From Candidatus Melainabacteria bacterium (GTDB lineage: Bacteria; Cyanobacteriota; Vampirovibrionia; Obscuribacterales; Obscuribacteraceae), in contig QKMZ01000006.1 of assembly GCA_003242885.1 (NCBI GenBank), forward strand, positions 744,001 through 808,000: a DNA stretch of 64,000 bases, in the 5' to 3' direction. Of this stretch, positions 16,370 to 26,004 are shown piece after piece; the first letter of the stretch is position 1; each line of letters begins with the position of its first letter. The position numbers were made by a program, and so were the translations under genes. A model generated the notes under the pieces. It was not told the origin of the DNA. It searched no databases and saw only the letters and a list, made by a program, of their open reading frames with translations.

Positions 16370-18460
16370 ATGCAAGAAACTATTCATGAATTCAAGCCAT
16401 ATATTGCGTCGGATGAAAACGTCAAAGAACTAACACCAAGAGCAATCATTCTTGGATGTATGTTCGGTGTTTTGTTCGGAGCTGCGTCTGTTTATCTCGC
16501 ATTAAAAGCTGGTCTCACGGTATCTGCATCGATTCCCGTTGCGGTCCTGGCAATATCTCTTGGGCGCAAGTTGCTCAAGACGACAATTCTTGAAAACAAC
16601 ATCATTCAAACTACCGCTTCTGCCGGTGAGTCGATAGCATCGGGCGTTGTTTTTACCTTGACCGGGTTTCTCTTCCTGAGTGTTACCGACAAAGGCGAAA
16701 GCGTCGGCGCACCATTTTTTGATTACTGGACCATCTTCATTCTTGCCGCGCTTGGTGGCATTCTCGGAACGTTGATGATGATTCCTCTCAGGCGGTCTTT
16801 GATCGTCAAAGAACACGGCAATCTTCCTTATCCCGAAGGCACCGCTTGCGGCTCAGTATTGATAGCGGGCGAGAAGGGCGGCAGCTCTGCCAAAACTGCT
16901 TACTTGGGACTGGGTTTCGCCATGTTGTATGCGTTCTTTCAGCACGTGCTTCACGTCATTGCCGAAACTCCAACATACGTCACTAAGCAAACCAACAAGT
17001 TTTTTCCTTCCGCGACAGTTAATGGCGAAATTACACCCGAATATATGGGAGTGGGATATATCGTCGGGTTCAGAATTGCAGGATGTTTAGTCGCTGGTGG
17101 TGTGCTTGCATGGTTGGGACTGATACCACTCCTTGCAAGTATAGTGCCGATGGATACGATCGCTCAGCAGTTGGTAAAACTCGGTAATTTGCAGAGTCTG
17201 ACTGCGGTAGGTGGACCAGGAAATTGGGACCCCAACACGCATACGTTTGCAAACACTGCCGAAGCGGTCTATCGCGCATATGTTCGTCAGATTGGTGCTG
17301 GTGCCGTGGCTGCCGGTGGCTTTTTCACGCTTTTGAAAACAATACCTACCATCATCTCTTCGTTCAGAGACAGTTTGGGATCATTTAGAAACGATGGAAG
17401 TGCCGGAACTGTTTCACGCGTAGACAATGATTTGTCCATCAAAACAGTTTTGATCGGCTCTGTCGTTCTCGTTGTCTTAATGGTGGCACTGCCACAAATC
17501 CCCGGCGATTCGATTGTGCAAAAACTGCTCATTGGCGTGCTGGTAATTATCTTTGGATTCTTCTTTGTCACGGTATCAAGCAGAATCGTCGGCTTAATCG
17601 GATCAAGCTCTAACCCGATTTCTGGCATGACAATTGCTACGCTCATGGCGACTTCGCTTGTCTTTATCGGATTTGGCTTGACCGGTCATTTGTATGAGCC
17701 GATGGTTCTTGTCGTTGGTGGCATCGTTTGTATTGCCGCTGCCAACGGTGGTGCTACATCTCAGGATTTGAAGACCGGATATATCGTTGGTGCCACTCCG
17801 AGAAATCAGCAGATTTGTTTGTTCATTGGTGCGGTCGTTGCATCTATCGTGATCGGTCTAACCGTCAAGATGCTCGATCATCCTTCGCCGGATATGGTGG
17901 CAAAAGGTATTGTTCACGCAATCGGCAGCGACAAATTTCCAGCACCTCAAGGCACTCTTATGGCAACACTCATCAAAGGAATGTTGTCTTTCAACCTTGA
18001 TTGGAACTTTGTCCTGGTTGGTGTATTTCTTGCCACCACGATGGAACTTTGCGGAGTCAACGCATTAAACTTTGCAGTTGGTGCATACTTGCCACTGTCC
18101 ACAACCCTTCCGATTTTCGTGGGCGGCGTGATCAAGAAATTCGTTGAGATTTCAGCGAAACGAAAAGGCGTAGAATCTGCTGATGATGAATTAGGGAGCG
18201 GCAGTTTATTCGCGACTGGGTTGGTCGCCGGTGGTGCACTTGCAGGTGTAATCGTGGCACTACTCTCTATACCAGAGCCAATCTACAAATTCTTGCAGTC
18301 AGTCAGTTGCGAACACGCGCTGACCGGCATGCTTGGAGATCAGGGCTACCAACTTGCAGGTGTGGTCTTCTTTGCTCTTATGGGTCTGACCTTATATCGC
18401 GTCGCAACGAAGGGTGATGAGACGCCTGCCGAGAAGAAGCCGGAAGAAGCGGCCGCGTAG
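16370..18460 (+). CDS. Oligopeptide transporter, OPT family
   Basis: A 696-residue polytopic membrane protein with about 14-16 hydrophobic segments. The OPT signature is clear: LTPRAIILGCMFGVLFGAASVYLALKAGLTVSASIPVAV near the start, NIIQTTASAGESIASGVVFT, NLPYPEGTACGSVLIAGE, and ANGGATSQDLKTGYIVGATPRNQQ. OPT proteins import oligopeptides or metal chelates, driven by the proton gradient. Bacterial members of this branch (COG1297) are poorly characterised. The gene appears monocistronic, and no obvious ribosome-binding site precedes the ATG. Confidence 0.93.
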   Translation: MQETIHEFKPYIASDENVKELTPRAIILGCMFGVLFGAASVYLALKAGLTVSASIPVAVLAISLGRKLLKTTILENNIIQTTASAGESIASGVVFTLTGFLFLSVTDKGESVGAPFFDYWTIFILAALGGILGTLMMIPLRRSLIVKEHGNLPYPEGTACGSVLIAGEKGGSSAKTAYLGLGFAMLYAFFQHVLHVIAETPTYVTKQTNKFFPSATVNGEITPEYMGVGYIVGFRIAGCLVAGGVLAWLGLIPLLASIVPMDTIAQQLVKLGNLQSLTAVGGPGNWDPNTHTFANTAEAVYRAYVRQIGAGAVAAGGFFTLLKTIPTIISSFRDSLGSFRNDGSAGTVSRVDNDLSIKTVLIGSVVLVVLMVALPQIPGDSIVQKLLIGVLVIIFGFFFVTVSSRIVGLIGSSSNPISGMTIATLMATSLVFIGFGLTGHLYEPMVLVVGGIVCIAAANGGATSQDLKTGYIVGATPRNQQICLFIGAVVASIVIGLTVKMLDHPSPDMVAKGIVHAIGSDKFPAPQGTLMATLIKGMLSFNLDWNFVLVGVFLATTMELCGVNALNFAVGAYLPLSTTLPIFVGGVIKKFVEISAKRKGVESADDELGSGSLFATGLVAGGALAGVIVALLSIPEPIYKFLQSVSCEHALTGMLGDQGYQLAGVVFFALMGLTLYRVATKGDETPAEKKPEEAAA

Positions 18461-18497
18461 TTTGATCGGCATAAGATAACTGAAGCTAAAAAAGCAG

Positions 18498-18529
18498 AAA
18501 TCGGAACCCCGCTTAAGGAGATCCGATTT
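18498..18529. terminator. Hairpin between convergent genes
   Basis: AAATCGGA and TCCGATTT pair around a 16-base loop between the OPT gene and the convergent small gene. The flanking A and T residues make it usable from either strand, but no long U-tract follows. Confidence 0.4.
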
Positions 18530-18553
18530 ACTGAAAGCAAAAACTAAATCTGA

Positions 18554-18838
18554 CTACCAGATGAATTGAGCTTTCTGATCGCCACTTACATATTGAAAGC
18601 CGAATTGTTCGACTTCGCTAGGATCGCAGTTGAAGAATTCAACTACATGCACATCTTTTTTCGATACCGGGAGTGGCGCTCCGACTGCACGGAAGAGTTC
18701 GATTGTTCTCTTTGTGTCGAGAACTACTTGGGTCGAGCGGCGTGAGTCTCCGTAAAAGGTAACGGAAGCCAGCCAGCCTTCGGCTTGGCGCTTGATTTGG
18801 ACGATTCCACGAGTGCCTATTTTGGTTGCCGTGATCAT
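18554..18838 (-). CDS. Hypothetical 94-residue protein
   Basis: Starts MITATKIGTRGIVQIKRQAEGW at ATG 18838 with GGAG upstream. An open frame continues further upstream, but this start has the ribosome-binding site. The protein is predicted to be mixed alpha/beta (ASVTFYGDSRRSTQVVLDTKRTIELFRAVGAPLP, then HVVEFFNCDPSEVEQFGFQYVSG). It has no signal peptide or membrane segment. I do not recognise the family. It is convergent with the OPT transporter gene. Confidence 0.6.
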   Translation of the reverse strand: MITATKIGTRGIVQIKRQAEGWLASVTFYGDSRRSTQVVLDTKRTIELFRAVGAPLPVSKKDVHVVEFFNCDPSEVEQFGFQYVSGDQKAQFIW

Positions 18839-19148
18839 GATTGACTCCAGTTTCAGGTTACAGAAGTGTTGCCAGAAAAAATTGCCCGCCACGAGCAAAG
18901 GTTGGCCTCTACAACATGGCAAAGATGGGCAATCATAAGATAGAAACTAGCAACCGTATAGACTTGATGCCTTTAAGTGCTTGACAAACTTAATATAGTG
19001 CCGAGCTAGAGGGGCGACTATAGGGCTTTTGTGCTTGTTGTAAAGCAGTGCGTGAATGTTGAATCCCAACGCTTTTCAGCCCTGGAAAACGTCCTCACTT
19101 GCCCCGTCCATTCGCGCCTCTTTGCAACCAGCGGCGAGAATTTGTTAG
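18839..19148. other. Intergenic region without a convincing gene
   Basis: About 310 bp. It contains a TTGACA (18981) and TATAGT (18994), but these are only 7 bp apart and cannot form one promoter. No coding frame with a ribosome-binding site and no terminator-like hairpin was found. Confidence 0.5.
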
Positions 19149-20804
19149 CTATCGAGCTGGTGTCGGTTCTGTAGTTTCCGGCATAACTGAGTGTACGCAA
19201 GTCACGGCAAGCGAGCCGTCACCAACTGCGAAGCCAACTCGCTTTGTAGAGCCGGAACGAATGTCTCCAGCCGCAAGCAACCGCGGCACGGATGTCTCCA
19301 AAGCGCATGGCATACGGTCTTTCAGCGGCCACTTGCCTGATTGTCCGGCATCTGAGCCCGTCAGGATAAATCCGTTTTCGTCGCGTGCTACATCCTCTGG
19401 CAGCCATGTAGCGCCTGGCTCTGCGCCGATGAAGACGAATACCGCTTTCACATCGAGCTTGCTTTCTTTGCCATCTTTATCGACCAGATCGACATTATCG
19501 ATCAAGTATTCACCGCCATTGACTCGCGAAATTCTGGCGTTTTCGTGGACTTTTATGTTCTTTGTTGCGTGAATTCTTTGGCAGAGATACTCGGACATGC
19601 TCGGTCCGAATTTACCGCGGCAGAGCACGTGCACTGTCCGGGAAGGGCAGCATTCCGCCAGATACATGGCTGCTTGTCCTGCTGAGTTTCCCCCACCAAC
19701 AACTGCGACATCCTGCGTATCGTGGAGCATTACCTCTACGTTCGTACACGCATAGTAGACACCCGCACGCTCATAATTTGCCGCATTGATTGCGTCAAGT
19801 TTTCTCCATGTCACGCCAGTGGCGATGAGCACTGTCTTTGCAGTGATAACAGCGCCGCAATCGAGTATGAGCTCGTGAGGATCTTTTGCCGCTTTACCTG
19901 CTCTGAATTGTTCAACACGGGTTGGTGCGATTAGTTGTGCACCAAATTTAACCATTTGCAAAACACCGCGCATAGCCAATTCTGTTCCCGACAATCCGGA
20001 AGGGAAGCCGATGAAGTTTTCAATTTTGGAAGAACCACCGGCTTGCCCGCCAGGTCCAAGCTTGTCCAAGACGAGCGTGTTCAAGCCTTCAGAAGCGGCA
20101 TAAACAGCTGCTGCAAGACCAGCAGGACCAGCTCCGACTATAGCCAAATCAACACTCTGGCTTGGGCATTCATGCCAGAGACCGCACTCGTGTGCCATTT
20201 CTTGAATGTCGGGGCGAACCAAAATACTGCCATCTGGCTTTTGAACGATTGGGAATTCACCAAATCGCTGGATCGCAGCCTTGCCGATATCGGAGTCTTT
20301 GTCGTACCAGGTGAAAGGCACAAAATTCTTGTGCATGAATTCCCGCAGGAGAGTGGTATCGCTGCAAAGTCCACAGCCGATAACCTTAAAGCCGATCTTG
20401 CCTGTTTGATTCAACAACTCTCTGCGCATCTGAAACGCGACCAACAGTTTTTCAGAGAGATGCGGAATTTTGATCATCACTTCTTTTAGACGATCTCTGT
20501 GCACACGCAACAAGTGGGTTTTTCCACGCGCAATGCCTGTGACGATGGGAGGACGGCGGATGATCATGTCGATATCGCCAGAAAATCCTCCTACTTCATG
20601 AACCGCGACGACTTTGTGGTCATCGCTGGGATTTTGAATTTCGAGGGCTCCCGACTTAACGACGAAAAGATCAGCATCGGCTTGTCCAGCCCGGAAAGCT
20701 TGTTCTCCGTCTTCCAGATAAGTGCAAACTGCCATTGGTTCTAGCAGGCGCAGTTCTTCTTCGGTCAATTTTGGAAATGCATGTTCTAGAGTCGCGGTTA
20801 CCAT
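19149..20804 (-). CDS. cNMP-binding / glutaredoxin-like / thioredoxin-reductase-like fusion
   Basis: A 551-residue three-domain protein. Residues 1-130 form a cyclic-nucleotide-binding beta-barrel (DLFVVKSGALEI, then VGGFSGDIDMI and LLRVHRDRL). Residues 138-205 resemble a glutaredoxin/thioredoxin domain with C144-G-L-C147. Residues 218-551 are a thioredoxin-reductase-like flavoprotein with the FAD motif GAGPAG at 225-230 and the NADPH motif GGGNSAG at 371-377. The usual redox CxxC of thioredoxin reductase is replaced by YYACTN (351-356), so disulfide chemistry probably runs through the glutaredoxin-like CxxC. Related cNMP-TrxR fusions are known in bacteria. The role is likely redox control gated by a nucleotide ligand. 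Confidence 0.87.
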   Translation of the reverse strand: MVTATLEHAFPKLTEEELRLLEPMAVCTYLEDGEQAFRAGQADADLFVVKSGALEIQNPSDDHKVVAVHEVGGFSGDIDMIIRRPPIVTGIARGKTHLLRVHRDRLKEVMIKIPHLSEKLLVAFQMRRELLNQTGKIGFKVIGCGLCSDTTLLREFMHKNFVPFTWYDKDSDIGKAAIQRFGEFPIVQKPDGSILVRPDIQEMAHECGLWHECPSQSVDLAIVGAGPAGLAAAVYAASEGLNTLVLDKLGPGGQAGGSSKIENFIGFPSGLSGTELAMRGVLQMVKFGAQLIAPTRVEQFRAGKAAKDPHELILDCGAVITAKTVLIATGVTWRKLDAINAANYERAGVYYACTNVEVMLHDTQDVAVVGGGNSAGQAAMYLAECCPSRTVHVLCRGKFGPSMSEYLCQRIHATKNIKVHENARISRVNGGEYLIDNVDLVDKDGKESKLDVKAVFVFIGAEPGATWLPEDVARDENGFILTGSDAGQSGKWPLKDRMPCALETSVPRLLAAGDIRSGSTKRVGFAVGDGSLAVTCVHSVMPETTEPTPAR

Positions 20805-21115
20805 GGTTTCACCCCAAAGGCAGTGGACGCGGCGTGTACAATTGCCGTCAGGTGGCTTTCCAGCCGCGCATCACTCAGCATTATGACAGACCTTGCGTCG
20901 CGCCGTACGGACCTTTAAGTATCCTATTGGTTACCTGAGTGCTGCCGTTCATCTGTGCGTTTGCCGAACGTGCGCTGATTATGTGGCTGTTATTGGAATT
21001 TCTGGCGCTTTAGTTGCCCAAAAAACTTCTCTTGATAAGTAGATGTCTCACGCATCTCTAGTTATGATATTGAGCTGTCTTTGTGTATTTTTGAACGTTA
21101 TTCAGGAGATATCGC
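20805..21115. other. Divergent intergenic region upstream of pgm
   Basis: About 311 bp between the divergent reductase and pgm genes. It should hold both promoters, but I could not pick a well-spaced -35/-10 pair on either strand. There is a small AGATG...CATCT inverted repeat near 21042-21058. AGGAGAT lies just before the pgm ATG. Confidence 0.4.
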
Positions 21116-22768
21116 ATGCTCAGTCCGTTAGCAGGCAAGCCCGCCCCTCGCGAATTGCTCGTCAATGTGCCCCGCCTCATTACCACTTATTACAGTGAAA
21201 AGCCGGATGTTAACGTCGCGAGCGAAAAGGTGGCGTTTGGGACGTCCGGACACCGCGGCTCGGCGTTCAAGCGCGCCTTCAATGAGGAGCATATTCTGGC
21301 GATCACGCAGGCTATCTGCGTTTACCGCAAAGAGCAGGGCATTACAGGTCCGCTTTATCTGGGCATCGATACACACGCCTTGTCAGAACCAGCTTTCGCC
21401 AGCGCAATGGAAGTGCTTGCTGCTAACGAAGTCAACGTCATGATCGACAAGGATCTCGGCTATACTCCGACGCCTGCAATCTCGCTGGCGATTTTAAGCT
21501 ACAACAAGGGACGCACAAGCGGTTTGGCTGACGGTATTGTGGTGACGCCTTCCCACAATCCTCCGCAAGATGGCGGATTTAAGTACAATCCGCCCAACGG
21601 TGGCCCCGCCGACACGAATGTTACCGGTTGGATCGAGAAGAAGGCCAACGAGTATCTTTCAAAAGATCTTGCTGGCGTAAAACGGGTTGGTTTCCGCCAA
21701 GCAATGGCTGCTGCCACAACACACAAGTTTGATTACACAGATTTGTACGTGCGCGAACTTGCTTCTGTTGTCGACCTCCAGGCAATTCAAAAGTCTGGTA
21801 TCAAAGCTGGTGTTGACCCGCTAGGTGGCGCCGGCGTGCACTACTGGGAAAAGCTTATCGATGTACATAAACTTCCAATCGAGGTCGTCAACCATGTTGT
21901 TGACCCCACATTCTCATTCATGACTGTCGATTGGGACGGCAAGATTCGCATGGATTGTTCATCACCATATGCGATGGCAGGCTTGATTCAGCACAGCAAA
22001 CGCTTTGATATTGCTTTTGCAAATGACACCGATCACGATCGTCATGGTATCGTTACGCCGAAAGGACTGATGAATCCCAACCATTTTCTCTCTGTGGCAA
22101 TCGATTATCTGTTCCAAAACAGAAAAGAGTGGAGCAAAGATGCTGCAATAGGAAAGACCGTCGTAAGCACGAGCCTTATCGATCGTATTGCGAAGCGATT
22201 GGGAAGAAAACTTGTTGAAGTGCCGGTTGGATTCAAGTGGTTTGTCGATGGTTTGATTGACGGATCTTTTGGGTTTGGCGGAGAGGAAAGTGCAGGAGCA
22301 TGCTTCCTTCGCATGGATGGGAGCGTCTGGACTACAGATAAGGACGGCATCATTCTCGCGTTGCTGGCTGCAGAAATCACAGCAGCTACTGGAAAGGATC
22401 CAGGCAAGCACTACGAAGCGCTCACGAAGGAATTCGGCAATCCGTATTATGCGAGAATCGACGCTCCTGCAACTCCTGATCAAAAAGCAAAATTGAAAAA
22501 GCTTTCTCCTGATGACGTTAAAGCTAAGGAATTTGCTGGCGAGCCAATTGTCGGGAAGTTTACCGCTGCGCCGGGCAACAATGAAGACATTGGCGGGCTG
22601 AAAGTGACCACGGAAAACGGCTGGTTTGCAGCTCGTCCTTCCGGAACTGAGGATGTTTATAAGATTTACGCGGAAAGTTTTAAGAGTGAAGAACATTTGA
22701 AGGAAATTCAATCTGAAGCTCAAGAACTTGTGACGCAGGTCTTGTCCCCCACAGCACAAAAAGCTTAA
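21116..22768 (+). CDS. pgm: Phosphoglucomutase (alpha-D-glucose phosphate-specific)
   Basis: A 550-residue enzyme that interconverts glucose 1-phosphate and glucose 6-phosphate, feeding glycogen and envelope-sugar synthesis. AGGAGAT precedes the ATG. The phosphoserine loop is TPSHNP with S146, followed by [15 protein letters not shown]. The metal-binding loop is NDTDHDRHG, the sugar-binding loop is [14 protein letters not shown], and the phosphate-binding [16 protein letters not shown] is near the C-terminus. Length and motif positions match the E. coli Pgm type. A strong intrinsic terminator lies 62 bp downstream, so the gene is monocistronic. Confidence 0.96.
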   Translation: MLSPLAGKPAPRELLVNVPRLITTYYSEKPDVNVASEKVAFGTSGHRGSAFKRAFNEEHILAITQAICVYRKEQGITGPLYLGIDTHALSEPAFASAMEVLAANEVNVMIDKDLGYTPTPAISLAILSYNKGRTSGLADGIVVTPSHNPPQDGGFKYNPPNGGPADTNVTGWIEKKANEYLSKDLAGVKRVGFRQAMAAATTHKFDYTDLYVRELASVVDLQAIQKSGIKAGVDPLGGAGVHYWEKLIDVHKLPIEVVNHVVDPTFSFMTVDWDGKIRMDCSSPYAMAGLIQHSKRFDIAFANDTDHDRHGIVTPKGLMNPNHFLSVAIDYLFQNRKEWSKDAAIGKTVVSTSLIDRIAKRLGRKLVEVPVGFKWFVDGLIDGSFGFGGEESAGACFLRMDGSVWTTDKDGIILALLAAEITAATGKDPGKHYEALTKEFGNPYYARIDAPATPDQKAKLKKLSPDDVKAKEFAGEPIVGKFTAAPGNNEDIGGLKVTTENGWFAARPSGTEDVYKIYAESFKSEEHLKEIQSEAQELVTQVLSPTAQKA

Positions 22769-22830
22769 GCGCTTCGTTTACTTCCGGGCGCTCTTATATA
22801 GAAGTACCTCGGTACGAATATTAAATCTCT

Positions 22831-22872
22831 AAGCTCCGAGATTCCTAAACCTGGAACCCTCGGGGCTTTTTG
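22831..22872 (+). terminator. Intrinsic terminator of pgm
   Basis: AAGCTCCGAG pairs with CTCGGGGCTT (one G-U pair) around an 18-base loop and is followed by TTTTT. Confidence 0.8.
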
Positions 22873-22932
22873 TAGTCTATTCCGCAGAAGCCAGCACAGG
22901 GGGTAATCCCCAGGGTTAAGGGGTTGATGACC

Positions 22933-24633
22933 ATGGGAATTAAGCTCGATCCGCAGTACCTCAAGAGGTTCAAGGAAATCGCGGGATTGTTGATGAAGTA
23001 CGGCAATTCCGACCTCGTGAAAAATGCCGGCTTGGAAGAAGCTTTAAAGGACGATGAAAATCTTTCAAAGGAAGTGAAAGGGACTGCCGAAGAGTTGGCT
23101 GCCGACCTGGAGAGACTGGGTCCTGCTTATGTAAAACTCGGTCAGATCCTCTCGACTCGTGGTGACCTTTTGCCGCCACCGTATTTGTTCGCATTATCCA
23201 GATTGCAGGATAATTGCGAGCCTTTTAGCTTTGCCGAAGTAGAGAAGATCATTGTCAGCGAGCTCGGAGTCAAAATTTCGAAGGCATTTTCTGAGTTTAA
23301 TTCCGAACCTCTGGCTGCCGCCTCTCTTGGTCAAATTCACAAAGCGAAAATGCGCGATGGACGCGAAGTGGCAGTGAAGGTCCAGAGACCATGCATTCGC
23401 GAACAAATACTGCAAGACCTCGAAATATTCGCTGACGTCGCCGAATTCTATGTACTTCATACAGAGTTGGGCAAGAAATACGAATTCGATGTGATGGTTG
23501 ATGAATTTCGCAAGTCGCTTTTGGGCGAACTCGACTATCGACAAGAAGCGCAGAATCTGGAAACTCTAAGGCGCATCGTTGAAGAGTTCGAGATGATTAA
23601 GGTACCTTTTGCGATTGACGCTTTCACAACAACGAAAGTGTTGACGATGGAGTTCATCAAAGGCAAGAAAGTTACAGACATAACTAACCTTGAACGGACC
23701 GAACTAAATGGAACTCCACTTGCCGAGCAAATCTTCGCGGCTTATCTGAAGCAGATTCTCGTTGCTGGCTTTTTCCATGCAGATCCCCATCCCGGCAACG
23801 TTCTTCTAACCGAAGATGAAAAACAAATTGCTCTAATCGATCTGGGTATGGTCGCTCGTCTTACTCCAAGAATTCAAAAGCAATTGTTGCAGCTCGTTAT
23901 CGCGATTAGTGAAGGTCGTGCAGACTCAGTCGCAAATATTGCAGTCGAAATCGGAGAACCCAAACCTAAATTTGACGAGATTCAATTCCGTCACAAAGTC
24001 TCTGAGCTGGTTCAAACCGACCTTGATGCAAACATCGCCCGGATGAAAGTTGGACACGTTATCGTGGGTATCACGAAAGCGGCTGGTGAAACAGGTATCC
24101 GAGTACCAGCTGAATTGACAATGCTAGGCAAAGCGATGCTTCACCTTGATGAAGTGGGTCGTTCACTGGACCCTGGCTTTGATCCAAACGCTTCAGTGCG
24201 AAGAAACGCCGGGCACATTCTCGAGCAGCGTTTGGTCAACGAAATTTCTCCCGGAAACTTACTGAATACCTTAATTGAAGCAAAAGACGGGTTTGAAAAA
24301 TTCCCGCGCAATATTAACAAGATCATGGATTTAGTCGCACAGAATCAATTGTCTGTGAAGGTTATCGACGAGCCACTTCTGGTTGATTCGTTTCAAAAGG
24401 TCGCCAACCGAATCACCCTCGGGCTTGTTCTCGCCGCTTTGATTATCGGAGCTTCTAATTTGATGAAGGTTCCTAGTGGCTTTACGTTGTTTGGTTATCC
24501 GGGATTGGCAATTCTTCTCTTTCTGATGGCTGCTGGTGGCGGTTTTGCCCTGGCAATTCAGATTGCCTTTTATGATCAAAAACCGCAGAAACTAGGCGAT
24601 CCTGACGTGGTTAGCCCGCTGGTCCGACGCTAG
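22933..24633 (+). CDS. ABC1/AarF/UbiB-family atypical kinase
   Basis: About 567 residues with two C-terminal membrane helices. Family-specific motifs are present in order: the KxGQ motif in YVKLGQILSTRGDLLPP, the Ala-rich loop AAASLGQIHKA replacing the normal glycine-rich loop, VAVKVQRP with the ATP-binding Lys, DPHPGNVLL, and the metal-binding DLGM. UbiB/COQ8 proteins support quinone biosynthesis and lipid handling at membranes. Members in this lineage could serve plastoquinone, ubiquinone or another isoprenoid. ATG 22933 is 9 bp after AAGGGG. ATG 22927 and TTG 22924 are alternatives. Confidence 0.92.
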   Translation: MGIKLDPQYLKRFKEIAGLLMKYGNSDLVKNAGLEEALKDDENLSKEVKGTAEELAADLERLGPAYVKLGQILSTRGDLLPPPYLFALSRLQDNCEPFSFAEVEKIIVSELGVKISKAFSEFNSEPLAAASLGQIHKAKMRDGREVAVKVQRPCIREQILQDLEIFADVAEFYVLHTELGKKYEFDVMVDEFRKSLLGELDYRQEAQNLETLRRIVEEFEMIKVPFAIDAFTTTKVLTMEFIKGKKVTDITNLERTELNGTPLAEQIFAAYLKQILVAGFFHADPHPGNVLLTEDEKQIALIDLGMVARLTPRIQKQLLQLVIAISEGRADSVANIAVEIGEPKPKFDEIQFRHKVSELVQTDLDANIARMKVGHVIVGITKAAGETGIRVPAELTMLGKAMLHLDEVGRSLDPGFDPNASVRRNAGHILEQRLVNEISPGNLLNTLIEAKDGFEKFPRNINKIMDLVAQNQLSVKVIDEPLLVDSFQKVANRITLGLVLAALIIGASNLMKVPSGFTLFGYPGLAILLFLMAAGGGFALAIQIAFYDQKPQKLGDPDVVSPLVRR

Positions 24634-24819
24634 AATAATTTGGCTTAGAACAGCTAGGGGCTTAATACCGGGCGATAAAAACGCAGGTCACGGTATCGTC
24701 ACTTTGGCGATCAATAGTGTTGGGTGAGGACTTCTCCTCGCGGATAAAACCCATCTTCCTATACAATCTACCTCACTCATGAGCGATGCCGGTCATCGCT
24801 CTCCAAGAGCGTTTTTAGC

Positions 24820-25323
24820 ATGATCGTTTCTCTTTATGCCGGACTTTCTGAATTTGCATTGCCCGCTCCTGCAAAAAAAGAAGGAGAGGAAGAAAGGCAT
24901 GAAGCGAAAGGCAGTTCGAAGTCTCTCTTCGAGAGGCTAACGGCAGAGTCAGACAGAGGAAAGCCTGCTGCGCATGACGGAGATGCTGCGGTCATCGCGG
25001 ACAAAGCAAGATGGACCGCACTTACTGCTGACGTGCCAGTTTCGGGACCAAGCAATAACCTTGCTGGCGGCAATCTCACTGATGGTTACCGGCTGCATGA
25101 TTTCTGCGTAGATAATGCAGGTGCACAGGACCAATCATTCCAAGGATTTCAAACTTTTCGATCTTTTCAAAATTCCAGCATGCCTGAAGTTGCTTCTGCA
25201 AATACTTCGAACAACACAGCGGCAGGAATACTTCCTAACTTTGATCTGGATTATTCTTCAGAGGGAGCGGCTGCGCAGAGTGTGGGTTCTCGCGCAAATT
25301 CAGGGCGGTCGACTGCCTTCTAG
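24820..25323 (+). CDS. Hypothetical 167-residue protein
   Basis: Starts MIVSLYAGLSEFALPAPAKKEGEEER. The sequence is low in hydrophobic residues and rich in Ser, Ala, Asn, Gly and charged residues (SQPF-type SFQGFQTFRSFQNSS, ANTSNNTAAGILPN), so it is probably disordered. No signal peptide, membrane helix or known motif is seen. The ribosome-binding site is weak, and the upstream 180 bp contains only a perfect GAGCGATG-CCGGT-CATCGCTC inverted repeat at 24781-24801. It could be a real lineage-specific protein or a spurious frame. Confidence 0.42.
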   Translation: MIVSLYAGLSEFALPAPAKKEGEEERHEAKGSSKSLFERLTAESDRGKPAAHDGDAAVIADKARWTALTADVPVSGPSNNLAGGNLTDGYRLHDFCVDNAGAQDQSFQGFQTFRSFQNSSMPEVASANTSNNTAAGILPNFDLDYSSEGAAAQSVGSRANSGRSTAF

Positions 25324-25449
25324 CCGCCCGTAAATACAAGTAAGCGGTCGCAAGAACGCTTAATTAATAGAGTGAAACTCCCTGGAATGCTCTATCCTTG
25401 TTTGCACTAATGCACCTATGGCATAACGAAGTGTGGGTAAGGAGGAGTG

Positions 25450-25938
25450 ATGACAGCAGATGTTTACGAGTTTACTGCGAAATCCCTGGACGGCAAGGAT
25501 ATTAATCTATCGCAGTATAAGGGCGATGTACTCCTGATTGTCAACACTGCAAGTCAGTGCGGTTTTACCGGACAATATGCAGGTTTGGAAGAACTGCACA
25601 AAACCTATTCCGGCAAAGGACTCAAGGTTCTTGGCTTTCCTTGCAATCAGTTTGGCGCTCAAGAGCCTGGTGGATCTTCCGAAATTGGCGCCTTTTGCCA
25701 AAAGAATTATGGCGTCGATTTTCAGATGTTTGAGAAAATTGATGTTAATGGCAATGACGCGCACCCTTTATACAAATATTTGACCTCGTCTGCACCAGGA
25801 GTTCTTGGTACGGAAAACATCAAGTGGAATTTCACGAAGTTTTTAGTCGGGCGTGATGGCAAAGTGTTTAAACGCTACGCTCCGCAAGTCGAACCCAAGG
25901 ATATGGGCAAAGATATTGAGCAACTACTGGCGAAGTAG
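25450..25938 (+). CDS. gpx: Thioredoxin-dependent glutathione peroxidase
   Basis: A 162-residue peroxidase; ATG 25450 follows TAAGGAGGAG. The catalytic set is visible: peroxidatic C37 in NTASQCGFT, Q71 in GAQEPGG, and W126-N127 in IKWNFTKFLV. C83 in GAFCQKNYGV sits where the resolving cysteine lies in non-selenium, thioredoxin-dependent members, so this enzyme likely reduces hydroperoxides using thioredoxin. It has no signal peptide and should be cytoplasmic. The gene appears monocistronic. Confidence 0.95.
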   Translation: MTADVYEFTAKSLDGKDINLSQYKGDVLLIVNTASQCGFTGQYAGLEELHKTYSGKGLKVLGFPCNQFGAQEPGGSSEIGAFCQKNYGVDFQMFEKIDVNGNDAHPLYKYLTSSAPGVLGTENIKWNFTKFLVGRDGKVFKRYAPQVEPKDMGKDIEQLLAK

Positions 25939-25948
25939 TAGCTCAAGC

Positions 25949-25982
25949 CTCGGTTCTGGATCTAACTGTTGCCAGAATCGAG
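25949..25982. terminator. Hairpin between convergent gpx and aminotransferase genes
   Basis: CTCGGTTCTGG pairs with CCAGAATCGAG over 11 bp (one G-U) with a 12-base loop. A T-run appears only 12 bp later, so termination is likely but not certain. Confidence 0.45.
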
Positions 25983-26004
25983 CTATCAATGCGTTTTTGC
26001 ACTG

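Noticed and set aside
18981..18999. TTGACA and TATAGT as a promoter
   Set aside because: They are 7 bp apart, not about 17, and no gene follows on that strand.
21962..22759. Long reverse-strand open frame opposite pgm
   Set aside because: It lies wholly antisense to a well-supported enzyme gene, shows no family motif and has a Cys/Phe/Leu-rich composition typical of a mirror frame.
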